From: Autumnicola patrickiae
Lineage (GTDB): Bacteria > Bacteroidota > Bacteroidia > Flavobacteriales > Flavobacteriaceae
Assembly: GCF_031846525.1 (NCBI RefSeq)
Contig: NZ_JAVRHM010000007.1
Coordinates: 1 to 64,000, forward strand
Length of the DNA: 64,000 nt
Direction: 5' to 3'
The translations under genes and the position numbers were made by a program. Each line of letters begins with the position of its first letter. The stretch's first letter is position 1. The notes under the pieces were generated by a model. That model had not been told where the DNA came from, searched no databases, and saw only the letters and a program-made list of their open reading frames with translations. This document shows positions 8,521 to 16,674 of this stretch, one piece after another.

Positions 8521-9360
8521 ATGGCAAAGCAAAAATATTTTATTTCTTGTAAAGATTACCTGGTTTCGGGAGAAGAGTTTGATCTTTTCTGGAATGATAA
8601 ATATGAAATTCTCGAGACAAAACCTATTCCATTAAAATTACCGTTTTATTATTCCAGTGACCATTATATTTCCCATACAGATTCTAAATCTACCTTAACT
8701 GAAAAATTATACCAGCGGGTAAAAAACTTCATGCTGAACAAAAAGCTTGACTGGATATATAATTATAAAACCACCGGAAAATTATTGGATGTTGGTGCAG
8801 GTACTGGTGATTTTTTAATTGAGGCCAAGAATCGATCTTTTGATGTTTATGGAGTAGAACCCAATGAAAAGGCAAGGGGAGTAGCACTTCATAAAGATGT
8901 AATTTTAGAAAAGGAATTTAAAGATCTTAAAGAATTAAAATTTGATGTTATAACTTTGTGGCATGTACTTGAGCATATTCCAGATCAGGAAGAAGAACTA
9001 AAAGCACTATACAATTTATTGGCTGATGATGGGATACTGGTTGTTGCAGTTCCCAATTTTAAAAGCTATGATGCCAATTACTATAAAGATTATTGGGCAG
9101 CATACGATGTGCCTAGACATCTTTATCATTATTCCCAAAAAGGAATAACAGATTTCTTCTACGATCATAATTTTGAACTGGTGGAGAAACGTCCGCTTAT
9201 TTTTGATTCCTATTATGTGAGTCTCCTTTCTGAAAAACATAAAACAGGCTCTTCAAATTATCTGAAGGCTTTTTATACGGGATTAAAATCAAATATTAAA
9301 GCACGCTCCTCTTCTGAGTATTCTTCCCTGGTGTATTTCTTTAAAAAAGAAAAAATTTAA
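8521..9360 (+). CDS. Class I SAM-dependent methyltransferase
   Basis: 279 residues. The SAM-binding glycine loop LLDVGAGTGDF lies at about residues 88-98, with the acidic ribose-binding end of strand 2 in VYGVEPN and a DVITLWHVLEHIPDQ motif typical of the UbiG/Methyltransf_23 group. The substrate is unknown. The ATG at 8521 is preferred over an adjacent upstream TTG. It follows mnmG by 60 nt and is probably read through from the same transcript. Confidence 0.85.
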   Translation: MAKQKYFISCKDYLVSGEEFDLFWNDKYEILETKPIPLKLPFYYSSDHYISHTDSKSTLTEKLYQRVKNFMLNKKLDWIYNYKTTGKLLDVGAGTGDFLIEAKNRSFDVYGVEPNEKARGVALHKDVILEKEFKDLKELKFDVITLWHVLEHIPDQEEELKALYNLLADDGILVVAVPNFKSYDANYYKDYWAAYDVPRHLYHYSQKGITDFFYDHNFELVEKRPLIFDSYYVSLLSEKHKTGSSNYLKAFYTGLKSNIKARSSSEYSSLVYFFKKEKI

Positions 9361-9396
9361 CTTTAAACGCCTCAATTTTGAGTTTTGGCATCAAGA

Positions 9397-9420
9397 ACAT
9401 AGATTATGTCTCTTTTTTTT
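9397..9420 (+). terminator. Weak hairpin followed by eight T
   Basis: A short 5-bp stem (ACATA/TATGT, 3-nt loop) is followed after three bases by TTTTTTTT, about 40 nt past the methyltransferase stop. The stem is weak, but the T-run and position suggest the end of the mnmG transcript. The rest of the 9361-9541 gap is AT-rich and shows nothing else recognisable. Confidence 0.4.
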
Positions 9421-9541
9421 AGAACCTGCTTTAAATCGCTTCTATTGCAGTCATTTATTATAGAGTAATTTTATCTAATTTTTTTAACTATAATATGGTT
9501 CTATAGTCGTTAAAAATGATTTTCTTCTGTAAAAACTTCCG

Positions 9542-9571
9542 TTGAATTATTTATTTACTTTCTTACATTTG
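9542..9571 (+). promoter_or_regulatory. Promoter (TTG, 19 nt, TACATTTG) for the OmpH gene
   Basis: A TTG at 9542-9544 is separated by 19 nt from TACATTTG at 9564-9571, a canonical Bacteroidota -33/-7 arrangement. The start codon lies 31 nt downstream. Confidence 0.7.
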
Positions 9572-9601
9572 CCACAAATTAAAATTTAAGAAAACAAAGA
9601 C

Positions 9602-10117
9602 ATGAAGAAAATTTTAGCAATTCTGGTTTTAGGAATGATTATGACTTCCTGCGATCAGGAAAAAACTGCATATGTTGATACTTCTAAATTAATTCAGGAG
9701 TATAGAGAAATGGAAGATATGGAAGCAGAATTTACTACCAAGTCAGATTCTGTAAGACAGCAACTGGACGCAGCTGCAAGTGAATTTCAGCAGGAAGTTG
9801 AAGAATACCAGGCTAACATGAATACTATGAGCCAAAGTGATCGCCAGGAGAAGGAGCAGGAATTAATGAGAAAGCAGCAAATGCTTCAACAGCAGCAACA
9901 GGCTCAGGGTGGTCAATTACGTGCTCAAAGTGATGCTGCCGTAGATTCTATTGTAAAGAAAGTTAAGAATTATGTACAGGAGTACGGGGAAGAAAATGGT
10001 TACACTTATATCTTCGGATCTAACGATTCGGCAAACAGCATTATGTTTGCAAAGGATGGTAAAGATTTAACCCAGGAAATATTAGAGAAGCTTAATGCCG
10101 AATACGACGCAAACTAA
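9602..10117 (+). CDS. OmpH/Skp family periplasmic chaperone, lipoprotein form
   Basis: 171 residues. It has a lipoprotein signal peptide with lipobox MTSC (Cys17), followed by a long Gln/Glu-rich helical region (about 35-115) and a conserved C-terminal segment with YGEENGYTYIFGS. This is the Skp/OmpH layout: two long helices forming a tentacle that holds unfolded outer-membrane proteins. Lipidation distinguishes it from the soluble Skp of Gammaproteobacteria. It is monocistronic between its own promoter and terminator. Confidence 0.88.
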   Translation: MKKILAILVLGMIMTSCDQEKTAYVDTSKLIQEYREMEDMEAEFTTKSDSVRQQLDAAASEFQQEVEEYQANMNTMSQSDRQEKEQELMRKQQMLQQQQQAQGGQLRAQSDAAVDSIVKKVKNYVQEYGEENGYTYIFGSNDSANSIMFAKDGKDLTQEILEKLNAEYDAN

Positions 10118-10140
10118 GTATTACGCCATTTACTAATTTA

Positions 10141-10167
10141 AAGCCTCAGTTTAACTGGGGCTTTTTT
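10141..10167 (+). terminator. Rho-independent terminator after the OmpH gene
   Basis: A 10-bp stem (AAGCCTCAGT with ACTGGGGCTT, one G-T wobble) and 3-nt loop lead into a T-run. It is located 23 nt after the stop codon. Confidence 0.8.
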
Positions 10168-10219
10168 ATTTTTCAGAATACTTTATACTGTGTATAAAAC
10201 ACGAAAATTGCCATTTTTA

Positions 10220-11374
10220 CTATGCCGCTTTTCTATGCAGGAACCGCGTTAGTTTAATAGAAAGATCTGTGAAGATAATTTTTGCATTTCCGTTTCTCTC
10301 GATATGGTAAGCCGCTTCCTCCAAGGCGTGGGTGATCTCCAATATATTACCACCATGAATAAATGGCGCAAATTTTTTTAATTTAAAACCTGAAGTCTGC
10401 GGAGAGAGGTAAACCAAATCTTCGGCTTTATAATTCATCATCAAAGCCTGACGGAAGAAATCTATACAGTATTCAATAAAACTTTTTTGTGTTTCCCTGC
10501 CCAGGGCAGCAATTTCTTCACTCCAGCTAATTAATTCCAGAACAGTTGCTTTGTTTCCTTTAGCTTTAAAAGCTGTTCTCACCCATTCTATAAACCAGGT
10601 TTCAAATTGCTCATCGCCAGATCGCTTCTCATAAATGTGAATGGCATTTGTATAGCTTCCATTTGCCTGATGTGCAGTTTTTAATGCTTCACTTTTACCA
10701 CAATTATACTTCTCCACCAAAGCTTCTGCTATGTCAGTTTCAGCTAAAGGAGGAAAATGAAGGGTTTGACAGCGCGAACGTATCGTCTGGATGATTTGCT
10801 CCTCATCTTCGGTAATAAGGATAAAAAGTGTCTTATTAGGAGGCTCTTCAATTAGCTTGAGTAGCTTATTTGCGGCTGCAGTATTAATTTTTTCGGCCAT
10901 CCAAATAAGCATAACTTTAAATCCTCCTTCATAAGATTTTAAAGAAAGAGCTTTTACAATATCCTGTGCTTCATCTACGCCAATCTGCCCCTGTTTTTTT
11001 TCAATTCCTATCTCCTGATACCAATCCAATAAACTAGCAAAAGGATTAGAAGAAACAAACTTTCTCCATTCCGTAAGAAAATTGGAAGAAACAGGGTGAC
11101 TCTTAATTTTATCATTGGTCGCAACCGGAAAAGCAAAATGAAGATCGGGATGCGAGAGGTTTTTAAATTTCAGGTTGCAGGAAGAATTTCCTGTCGTGTT
11201 TTCCCCTTGTGAATTTTGGCACAAAATATATTGTGCATAAGCAATAGCCATGGGAAGTGTGCCGCTGCCATTTTTTCCTACAAACAACTGGGCATGTGGA
11301 ATCCTACTCCTGTCTGCAGTAGTGGTAAGATGTTTCTTTATGTGCGGTAAACCTATTATATTGGAGAAAAGCAT
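10220..11374 (-). CDS. holB: DNA polymerase III subunit delta' (clamp-loader)
   Basis: 384 residues of the DnaX/HolB AAA+ fold; delta' is a non-ATPase subunit of the clamp loader that places the sliding clamp on DNA. The would-be Walker A reads GKNGSGTLPMA and lacks the lysine, as expected for delta'. The sensor region includes SHPDLHFAFP, KVMLIWMAEKINTAAANKLLKLIEEPP and the SRC motif (RSRCQTLHFPP). The ATG at 11374 (MLFSNIIG) fits better than a TTG two codons upstream. It is divergent from pgk. Confidence 0.9.
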   Translation of the reverse strand: MLFSNIIGLPHIKKHLTTTADRSRIPHAQLFVGKNGSGTLPMAIAYAQYILCQNSQGENTTGNSSCNLKFKNLSHPDLHFAFPVATNDKIKSHPVSSNFLTEWRKFVSSNPFASLLDWYQEIGIEKKQGQIGVDEAQDIVKALSLKSYEGGFKVMLIWMAEKINTAAANKLLKLIEEPPNKTLFILITEDEEQIIQTIRSRCQTLHFPPLAETDIAEALVEKYNCGKSEALKTAHQANGSYTNAIHIYEKRSGDEQFETWFIEWVRTAFKAKGNKATVLELISWSEEIAALGRETQKSFIEYCIDFFRQALMMNYKAEDLVYLSPQTSGFKLKKFAPFIHGGNILEITHALEEAAYHIERNGNAKIIFTDLSIKLTRFLHRKAA

Positions 11375-11420
11375 AAGCAAATATATAATTTATATGCTCT
11401 TTTATATCTTCGGAAAAAAT

Positions 11421-11428
11421 TATATTTG
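11421..11428 (+). promoter_or_regulatory. -7 element (TATATTTG) for pgk
   Basis: A perfect TAnnTTTG match about 88 nt upstream of the pgk ATG, in the divergent holB-pgk gap. No clear -33 TTTG is seen, so strength is uncertain. Confidence 0.45.
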
Positions 11429-11515
11429 TAATAAGACCGCCCGAAAAAAGGTGATTTTGAAATAATGCTATTCAGCAATGCTAAATGATTAGCCTAATAC
11501 CAAAATAAAAATCAG

Positions 11516-12700
11516 ATGAAAACTTTAGACGATTACAACTTCAAAGATAAACAGGCGTTAATAAGGGTAGATTTTAATGTGCCTTTAAACGAAGATTTGG
11601 AAGTTACAGATAACAACCGTATTGAAGCCGCAAAACCTACAATATTAAAAATCCTTGAGGATGGAGGCAGCGTGGTACTTATGTCTCACCTGGGAAGACC
11701 TAAAGGGAGGGAAGAAAAATATTCGCTACGTAATGTTGTAGAGGAAGTTTCAAAAGTTGTTGGTGTAAAACCAAAATTTGTTGAGGATTGTATTGGAGAG
11801 GACGTAAAAAAAGCGGCATCTGATCTTAAACCTGGTGAAATACTACTTCTTGAAAACCTGCGTTTTCATGATGAAGAGACAAAAGGAGATAAAGATTTTG
11901 CAAAGCAACTTTCTGAACTTGGGGATATTTATGTAAATGATGCATTTGGTACGGCTCACCGTGCACATGCTTCAACAACTATTGTAGCCCAGTTCTTCGA
12001 GAAAAAATGCTTCGGTTATTTGTTAGCTAAAGAAATAAAAAGCCTTGATAAGGTGTTAAATAGTAAAGAAAAACCTGTAACTGCTGTTTTAGGTGGGGCA
12101 AAAGTGTCTTCAAAAATTACAGTTATTGAAAATATTCTTGATAAAATCGATCATCTTATTATTGGAGGTGGGATGACCTATACTTTCATTAAAGCCCGGG
12201 GAGGTAAAATTGGTACATCTCTTGTGGAAGATGATAAACAGGAACTGGCTTTAGAAATACTAAAAAAAGCAAAGGAAAAAGGAGTTCAGGTACATCTGCC
12301 GGTAGACTCAATTATAGCTGATAGTTTTTCTGAACAAGCCAGTACGCAGACAGAACGTGTAGATGAGATTCCTGATGGCTGGATGGGACTTGATGTGGGA
12401 CCAGAAACTTTAAGAAATTTCTCTAAAGTAATTTCTGATTCTAAGATTATCCTTTGGAATGGGCCACTGGGGGTGTTTGAAATGGATGCCTTTGCAAAAG
12501 GAACAATAGAGTTGGGTAAAGCCATAGCAGAAGCTACCGAAAAAGGTGCTTTTTCTCTTGTAGGCGGTGGAGATTCTGTAGCGGCAGTTAAGAAATTTGG
12601 TTTGGAAGACCGCGTAAGTTATGTGTCTACCGGAGGTGGAGCGATGCTTGAAATGCTGGAAGGAAAATCTTTACCCGGAATAGAAGCAATTAGTAAATAA
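11516..12700 (+). CDS. pgk: Phosphoglycerate kinase
   Basis: 394 residues, standard length. It catalyses 1,3-bisphosphoglycerate + ADP to 3-phosphoglycerate + ATP in glycolysis and gluconeogenesis. Substrate-binding motifs RVDFNVPLN and SHLGRPKG are at the N-terminus, the hinge region has NDAFGTAHRAHAS, and the C-terminal nucleotide site has GGGDSVAAV and STGGGAMLEMLEG. It starts a run with the transglycosylase and the DUF4837 gene, 40 nt apart, but may have its own promoter. Confidence 0.98.
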   Translation: MKTLDDYNFKDKQALIRVDFNVPLNEDLEVTDNNRIEAAKPTILKILEDGGSVVLMSHLGRPKGREEKYSLRNVVEEVSKVVGVKPKFVEDCIGEDVKKAASDLKPGEILLLENLRFHDEETKGDKDFAKQLSELGDIYVNDAFGTAHRAHASTTIVAQFFEKKCFGYLLAKEIKSLDKVLNSKEKPVTAVLGGAKVSSKITVIENILDKIDHLIIGGGMTYTFIKARGGKIGTSLVEDDKQELALEILKKAKEKGVQVHLPVDSIIADSFSEQASTQTERVDEIPDGWMGLDVGPETLRNFSKVISDSKIILWNGPLGVFEMDAFAKGTIELGKAIAEATEKGAFSLVGGGDSVAAVKKFGLEDRVSYVSTGGGAMLEMLEGKSLPGIEAISK

Positions 12701-12740
12701 ATAATATGTGTAGACCACGGTTTGTACGGAATAACTAAAA

Positions 12741-14324
12741 ATGATGATAAGAAGGGGAATGTTGCTCATCTTCTCGCTTATAGCGCTTAGTACTTATGCG
12801 CAAAATGAGAAGAAAAAACAGGTGGAGAAAACCAATTTCAGAGTTCAGATTTTCCAAAAATCTGTTGATACTGAAATTGAACTGGCCGAGCCTGACCCCG
12901 AATTTAAAGATAGAATCCCGATCTCGGCTGTAGTTCGGGATTCTTCAACTGTGGCACTAAAAGATCTGCCGCGTGCACGTTCAATAGATTCTATCTGGAA
13001 ACTCGAGCTTACAAATTCCGATCTTTTTGAAACAATGCACAAGAGTGTGCTTGAACAGGATTATTCCGAAGTTGTTTTACAGGAACTTCCTACCGATACA
13101 TTAAAGGCAAGACTTAAAAACTTGAACGCCAGGACTCCTTTCAACATAGAATATAATCCCAGCCTGGAAAGTGTAATAAAATCTTACCTAAAGCGCAACA
13201 AGCACGCTATGGAGCGTTTAATGGCCTTAAGTGATTATTACTTTCCGCTTTTTGAGCAGGAGCTGGATCGTTATAATATTCCGTTAGAAATAAAATATCT
13301 TGCTATTGTAGAATCTGCACTTAATCCCCGGGCGCGATCACGGGTTGGGGCTACAGGCTTGTGGCAATTTATGTTTCCTACGGGTAAAATGCACGGTCTT
13401 GACGTTAGTTCCTATGTTGACGAACGTATGGACCCTGTAAAGTCTACCGAGGCAGCTGCCAGGTATCTGGCCAGCCTGTATAAAACTTTTGGGGATTGGG
13501 ACCTTGTCCTTGCCTCCTATAACTCCGGGCCGGGAAATGTTTCCAAAGCTATACGAAGGAGTGGTGGATCTGTAGATTACTGGGATTTAAGAAGGTTTTT
13601 ACCACGTGAAACAGCGGGTTACGTACCTGCATTCCTGGCAACGCTGTATATATTTGAATATGCAGAAGAACATAACTTTCAGCCAAACCGTCCTGCAGTT
13701 GCTTATTTTGAAACTGATACCGTGCGCGTAAAAGAGATGTTGAGCTTCGATCATGTTTCGAAAATTACCGGGGTAGATAAAGAAATGCTGCAGTTTCTGA
13801 ACCCGAGTTATAAACTCGATATAATTCCTTTTATTAAAGATGAACATTACACTTTGAGACTTCCCAGAACTTCAACTGGAGTATTTGTTTCTAACGAAGC
13901 TGCCATTTATCAATATGTTGGGAGTGATATTGATGAAATTAAAGAAACACTTCCAGCCTATGTAGAGGAGGAGGACCGTATTAGATATCGTGTGAGAAGC
14001 GGAGATTTTCTTGGTAGAATTTCAGAAAAATATGGCGTTGGTGTAAGTGATATAAAGAAATGGAATAATCTGAGGAGTAATAATTTAAGAATTGGTCAAT
14101 ACCTTACTATATACCCGAGAAAATCTGCTGTAACTCAAAGTTCAGAAAAACCTAAAAAGGGCAAAAACAGCGATTTAAAAGTATACACAGTCAAAAATGG
14201 AGACTCTCTTTGGAGTATATCAAAGAAGTTCCCGGGAGTTACGGTACAGAATTTGAGGAGTTGGAATGATATGAACACTAACACTCTTAAGCCTGGTATG
14301 AAATTAAAAATTTCTAAAGGCTAA
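12741..14324 (+). CDS. Membrane-bound lytic murein transglycosylase (MltD-like) with two LysM domains
   Basis: 527 residues with a signal peptide (about 1-20). The SLT/GH23 domain (about 165-320) has the catalytic Glu191 in AIVESALNP, followed by GATGLWQFM and ASYNSGPGNV motifs. Two LysM peptidoglycan-binding repeats lie at about 412-457 and 482-526. It cleaves glycan strands to 1,6-anhydromuropeptides in the periplasm. It lacks an obvious lipobox, unlike E. coli MltD. Cotranscription with DUF4837 downstream (23 nt) is likely. Confidence 0.92.
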   Translation: MMIRRGMLLIFSLIALSTYAQNEKKKQVEKTNFRVQIFQKSVDTEIELAEPDPEFKDRIPISAVVRDSSTVALKDLPRARSIDSIWKLELTNSDLFETMHKSVLEQDYSEVVLQELPTDTLKARLKNLNARTPFNIEYNPSLESVIKSYLKRNKHAMERLMALSDYYFPLFEQELDRYNIPLEIKYLAIVESALNPRARSRVGATGLWQFMFPTGKMHGLDVSSYVDERMDPVKSTEAAARYLASLYKTFGDWDLVLASYNSGPGNVSKAIRRSGGSVDYWDLRRFLPRETAGYVPAFLATLYIFEYAEEHNFQPNRPAVAYFETDTVRVKEMLSFDHVSKITGVDKEMLQFLNPSYKLDIIPFIKDEHYTLRLPRTSTGVFVSNEAAIYQYVGSDIDEIKETLPAYVEEEDRIRYRVRSGDFLGRISEKYGVGVSDIKKWNNLRSNNLRIGQYLTIYPRKSAVTQSSEKPKKGKNSDLKVYTVKNGDSLWSISKKFPGVTVQNLRSWNDMNTNTLKPGMKLKISKG

Positions 14325-14347
14325 AATTCTAATCCAAATTCTTAAAA

Positions 14348-15325
14348 ATGAAAAAACATTTCCTTCTTCTCGTAAGTATATTTTTACTGGCTTCCTGTAA
14401 AAATGAATCCAAAGAAAACGTGCGTATCCTTGCAGACTCTTCCGGAAATATCAACCAGCTTACGGTGGTTATGGAAAACGATTTGTGGGAGGGAGAAGTA
14501 GGTGAAGTAGTAAGAAGTCATCTTGCTGCCCCGGTTGACGGTTTACCGCAGGAAGAGCCAATGTTTTCTTTAAGCCAGATACCCCCACAGGCATTTTCTG
14601 GATTTGTAAGAAAAAGTCGTTTGTTTCTGCATGTAGAGAAAGGCGCAGATCGTGCTTTTGGGATAATCAGGGAAGAATATGCAAAACCCCAAACCGGAGT
14701 TATAATTAAGGGACAGAACAATGAGGAATTAATTAATGTAATTAGCAAGAATTCTGATAGCATCGTAGAAATCCTGAAGGGGACAGAATTAAAAGAGAAA
14801 CAACGTAGGATAGGGAAGTCTTTAAAAGATGATGAAATCCTAAAGGAAAAGCTGGGAGTTTCTATGAAGGTTCCAACGGCTTATCGTTATGCAATGAATG
14901 AAGAGGATTTTTTATGGATTAGAAAGGAAATTCCTAAAGGTCTTATGGAAATTCTGGTTTATGAGGTACCGCTAAGTACTATAGAAAATGATACCAACGT
15001 AATAGGCAGTATCATCAAAATGCGTGATTCCATAGGTGAGAAGTATATTCCCGGGCCTGTAGAAGGAACTTATATGCAAACCGAAGAAGCCTATGCGCCT
15101 TACTTGTTCGAATCCAGTATAGACGGACATTTTGCTTATGAAACAAGAGGAACCTGGGATGTTAAAAATGCTTTTATGGCTGGTCCTTTTATAAATTATG
15201 CGGTAAGGGACGAAGAGAATGACAGGTATATTATACTTGAAGGATTTGTTTTTTCACCCTCCATGGCAAAGAGGGACAACATATTTGAATTGGATGCGAT
15301 TCTAAGATCAGCTAAAATAGATTAA
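14348..15325 (+). CDS. DUF4837 family lipoprotein
   Basis: 325 residues with a lipoprotein signal peptide (LLASC, Cys17). It matches what I know as the Bacteroidota DUF4837 family, whose function is not established. The mature part is mixed alpha/beta with conserved aromatic segments such as EDFLWIRKEIPKG and a run around TRGTWDVKNAFMAGPFINY. No enzymatic motif is visible. Its position directly after a lytic transglycosylase suggests an envelope role, which is inference only. Confidence 0.75.
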   Translation: MKKHFLLLVSIFLLASCKNESKENVRILADSSGNINQLTVVMENDLWEGEVGEVVRSHLAAPVDGLPQEEPMFSLSQIPPQAFSGFVRKSRLFLHVEKGADRAFGIIREEYAKPQTGVIIKGQNNEELINVISKNSDSIVEILKGTELKEKQRRIGKSLKDDEILKEKLGVSMKVPTAYRYAMNEEDFLWIRKEIPKGLMEILVYEVPLSTIENDTNVIGSIIKMRDSIGEKYIPGPVEGTYMQTEEAYAPYLFESSIDGHFAYETRGTWDVKNAFMAGPFINYAVRDEENDRYIILEGFVFSPSMAKRDNIFELDAILRSAKID

Positions 15326-15333
15326 AATAAAAA

Positions 15334-15356
15334 AGCCCAACCGGCAAGGTTGGGCT
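15334..15356. terminator. Bidirectional terminator between DUF4837 and tatA
   Basis: A 9-bp GC-rich stem (AGCCCAACC / GGTTGGGCT) with a GGCAA loop sits between two convergent genes. On the minus strand it is followed by a clear T-run. On the plus strand the tail is AT-rich. Confidence 0.8.
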
Positions 15357-15376
15357 ATTATAAAATTTCTTATTAA

Positions 15377-15586
15377 TTATTTCCTGTCTTCTGGAACATG
15401 TTTAGGATCCTGGTTTGTATTTGGATCCTCGTCGTCTTTAGAAGCATCTTTAAACTCTTTAATTCCGCTACCCAGACCTCTCATCAATTCCGGTATTTTA
15501 CGTCCTCCAAAAAGAAGAAGTATAACAACTACAATTAGGATAATTTGCGGCGCTCCTATTACTAATGGTAATATTAATGCGTTCAT
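15377..15586 (-). CDS. tatA: Twin-arginine translocase subunit TatA/E
   Basis: 69 residues. One N-terminal membrane helix (about 10-27) is followed by the diagnostic FGGRKIPELMRGLG hinge and an amphipathic helix (GSGIKEFKDAS), then a charged tail. TatA forms the pore-like part of the Tat export system for folded, often cofactor-bearing proteins. tatB and tatC are not adjacent. TatA and TatE cannot be separated by sequence alone. Confidence 0.93.
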   Translation of the reverse strand: MNALILPLVIGAPQIILIVVVILLLFGGRKIPELMRGLGSGIKEFKDASKDDEDPNTNQDPKHVPEDRK

Positions 15587-15777
15587 ATTTATAAGATTTA
15601 TTATTGCAAACTTAGCAAGAATTCACTAATATAAACGTTAAGAGGTGACAAAATGTATAAATTTAACTTAGGTTTTGGTGCTTTTTGGGAAGCAAATGCA
15701 ATTAGGAATCCTTACTAATGCGCGTATACTGGAATAATTCCCAGAAGTTGTTCCTCTTAAGCCTTCTTTTTTTACTA

Positions 15778-15785
15778 TATCTTTG
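15778..15785 (+). promoter_or_regulatory. -7 element (TATCTTTG) for the M23 peptidase gene
   Basis: A perfect TAnnTTTG match 17 nt upstream of the ATG at 15803. The nearest TTG upstream is about 27 nt away, longer than usual, so only the -7 part is well supported. Confidence 0.5.
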
Positions 15786-15802
15786 TATCGTATTTTATAT
15801 AA

Positions 15803-16672
15803 ATGGCAGATAAAACAACAAATAAAAGAAAATTTGCGAAGAAACTTTTGCATAAATATAGGCTGGTCATCCTTAATGAAGATACCTTCGAAGAGCGGCT
15901 TTCTTTTAAACTTACAAGATTAAATGTTTTTGTCACAGTCACTTTAAGTGCAATAATACTTATTGCAGCAACAACTTATATTATTGCTTTCACTCCACTA
16001 AAGGAGTATATCCCCGGCTACTCATCGGCTCAACTTAAAGAGAGGGCTATCAACCTTGCATATACTACAGATTCCCTGCAAGGAGTGATTAAAATGAATA
16101 ACCAGTATCTTGGATCTATTAAGAGTGTCCTTACCGGAGACCTGGAAGCTTATGCTTTAAACAGGGATTCTGTTCTCACAGGTTCAGAATATAACGAGGA
16201 TATGGAGGTTGTTACACCTTCACGGGCAGATTCCCTCCTTAGAGAACAAGTTGCGCAGGAGGATAAGTATAATATTTTACCAGGTGCAACAGAAAATATT
16301 AATTTCTCTCTTATTGCGCCCGTAAAGGGCTCAATTTCTGCAGAATTTGATGCAGAAGAAAAGCATTTTGCTGTTGATATTGTAGTAGCCAGGAATTCGC
16401 CTATCAAGTCTGTTGCAGACGGGCGGGTGATTTTTTCTGAATGGACTACAGAAACAGGTTATGTTATCATTGTAAAGCATGGTTACGACCTGCTTTCGGT
16501 GTATAAGCACAATGCTTCCCTTACCAAAGCGCAGGGAGATGTCGTGCGAGCGGGAGAAGTAATTGCTACGGCAGGTTCTACAGGAGAATTTACCACAGGA
16601 CCGCATCTGCACTTCGAATTATGGAATGAAGGAACCCCTGTGGATCCTACAGAATATATAGATTTCAACTAA
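15803..16672 (+). CDS. M23 family metallopeptidase (LytM domain, membrane anchored)
   Basis: 289 residues: a basic cytoplasmic N-terminus, one membrane helix (about 49-72), a helical stalk, and a C-terminal LytM domain (about 180-287). All metal/catalytic positions look intact: H-F-A-V-D-I, YKHN and GPHLHFEL. It is therefore likely an active peptidoglycan endopeptidase, unlike the second M23 gene at 45452. The GH3-family gene starts 2 nt after its stop, so the two are almost certainly cotranscribed. Confidence 0.9.
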   Translation: MADKTTNKRKFAKKLLHKYRLVILNEDTFEERLSFKLTRLNVFVTVTLSAIILIAATTYIIAFTPLKEYIPGYSSAQLKERAINLAYTTDSLQGVIKMNNQYLGSIKSVLTGDLEAYALNRDSVLTGSEYNEDMEVVTPSRADSLLREQVAQEDKYNILPGATENINFSLIAPVKGSISAEFDAEEKHFAVDIVVARNSPIKSVADGRVIFSEWTTETGYVIIVKHGYDLLSVYKHNASLTKAQGDVVRAGEVIATAGSTGEFTTGPHLHFELWNEGTPVDPTEYIDFN

Positions 16673-16674
16673 CT

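Noticed and set aside
11250..11465. A 71-codon plus-strand frame between holB and pgk
   Set aside because: It starts inside holB antisense and ends in the pgk leader; low-complexity translation, so treated as leader DNA.
13598..13613. A third parS-like CACGTGAAACA half-site
   Set aside because: Only the right half and centre fit; the left half has several mismatches and it lies mid-gene in the transglycosylase, encoding conserved PRETAGY. Probably chance.
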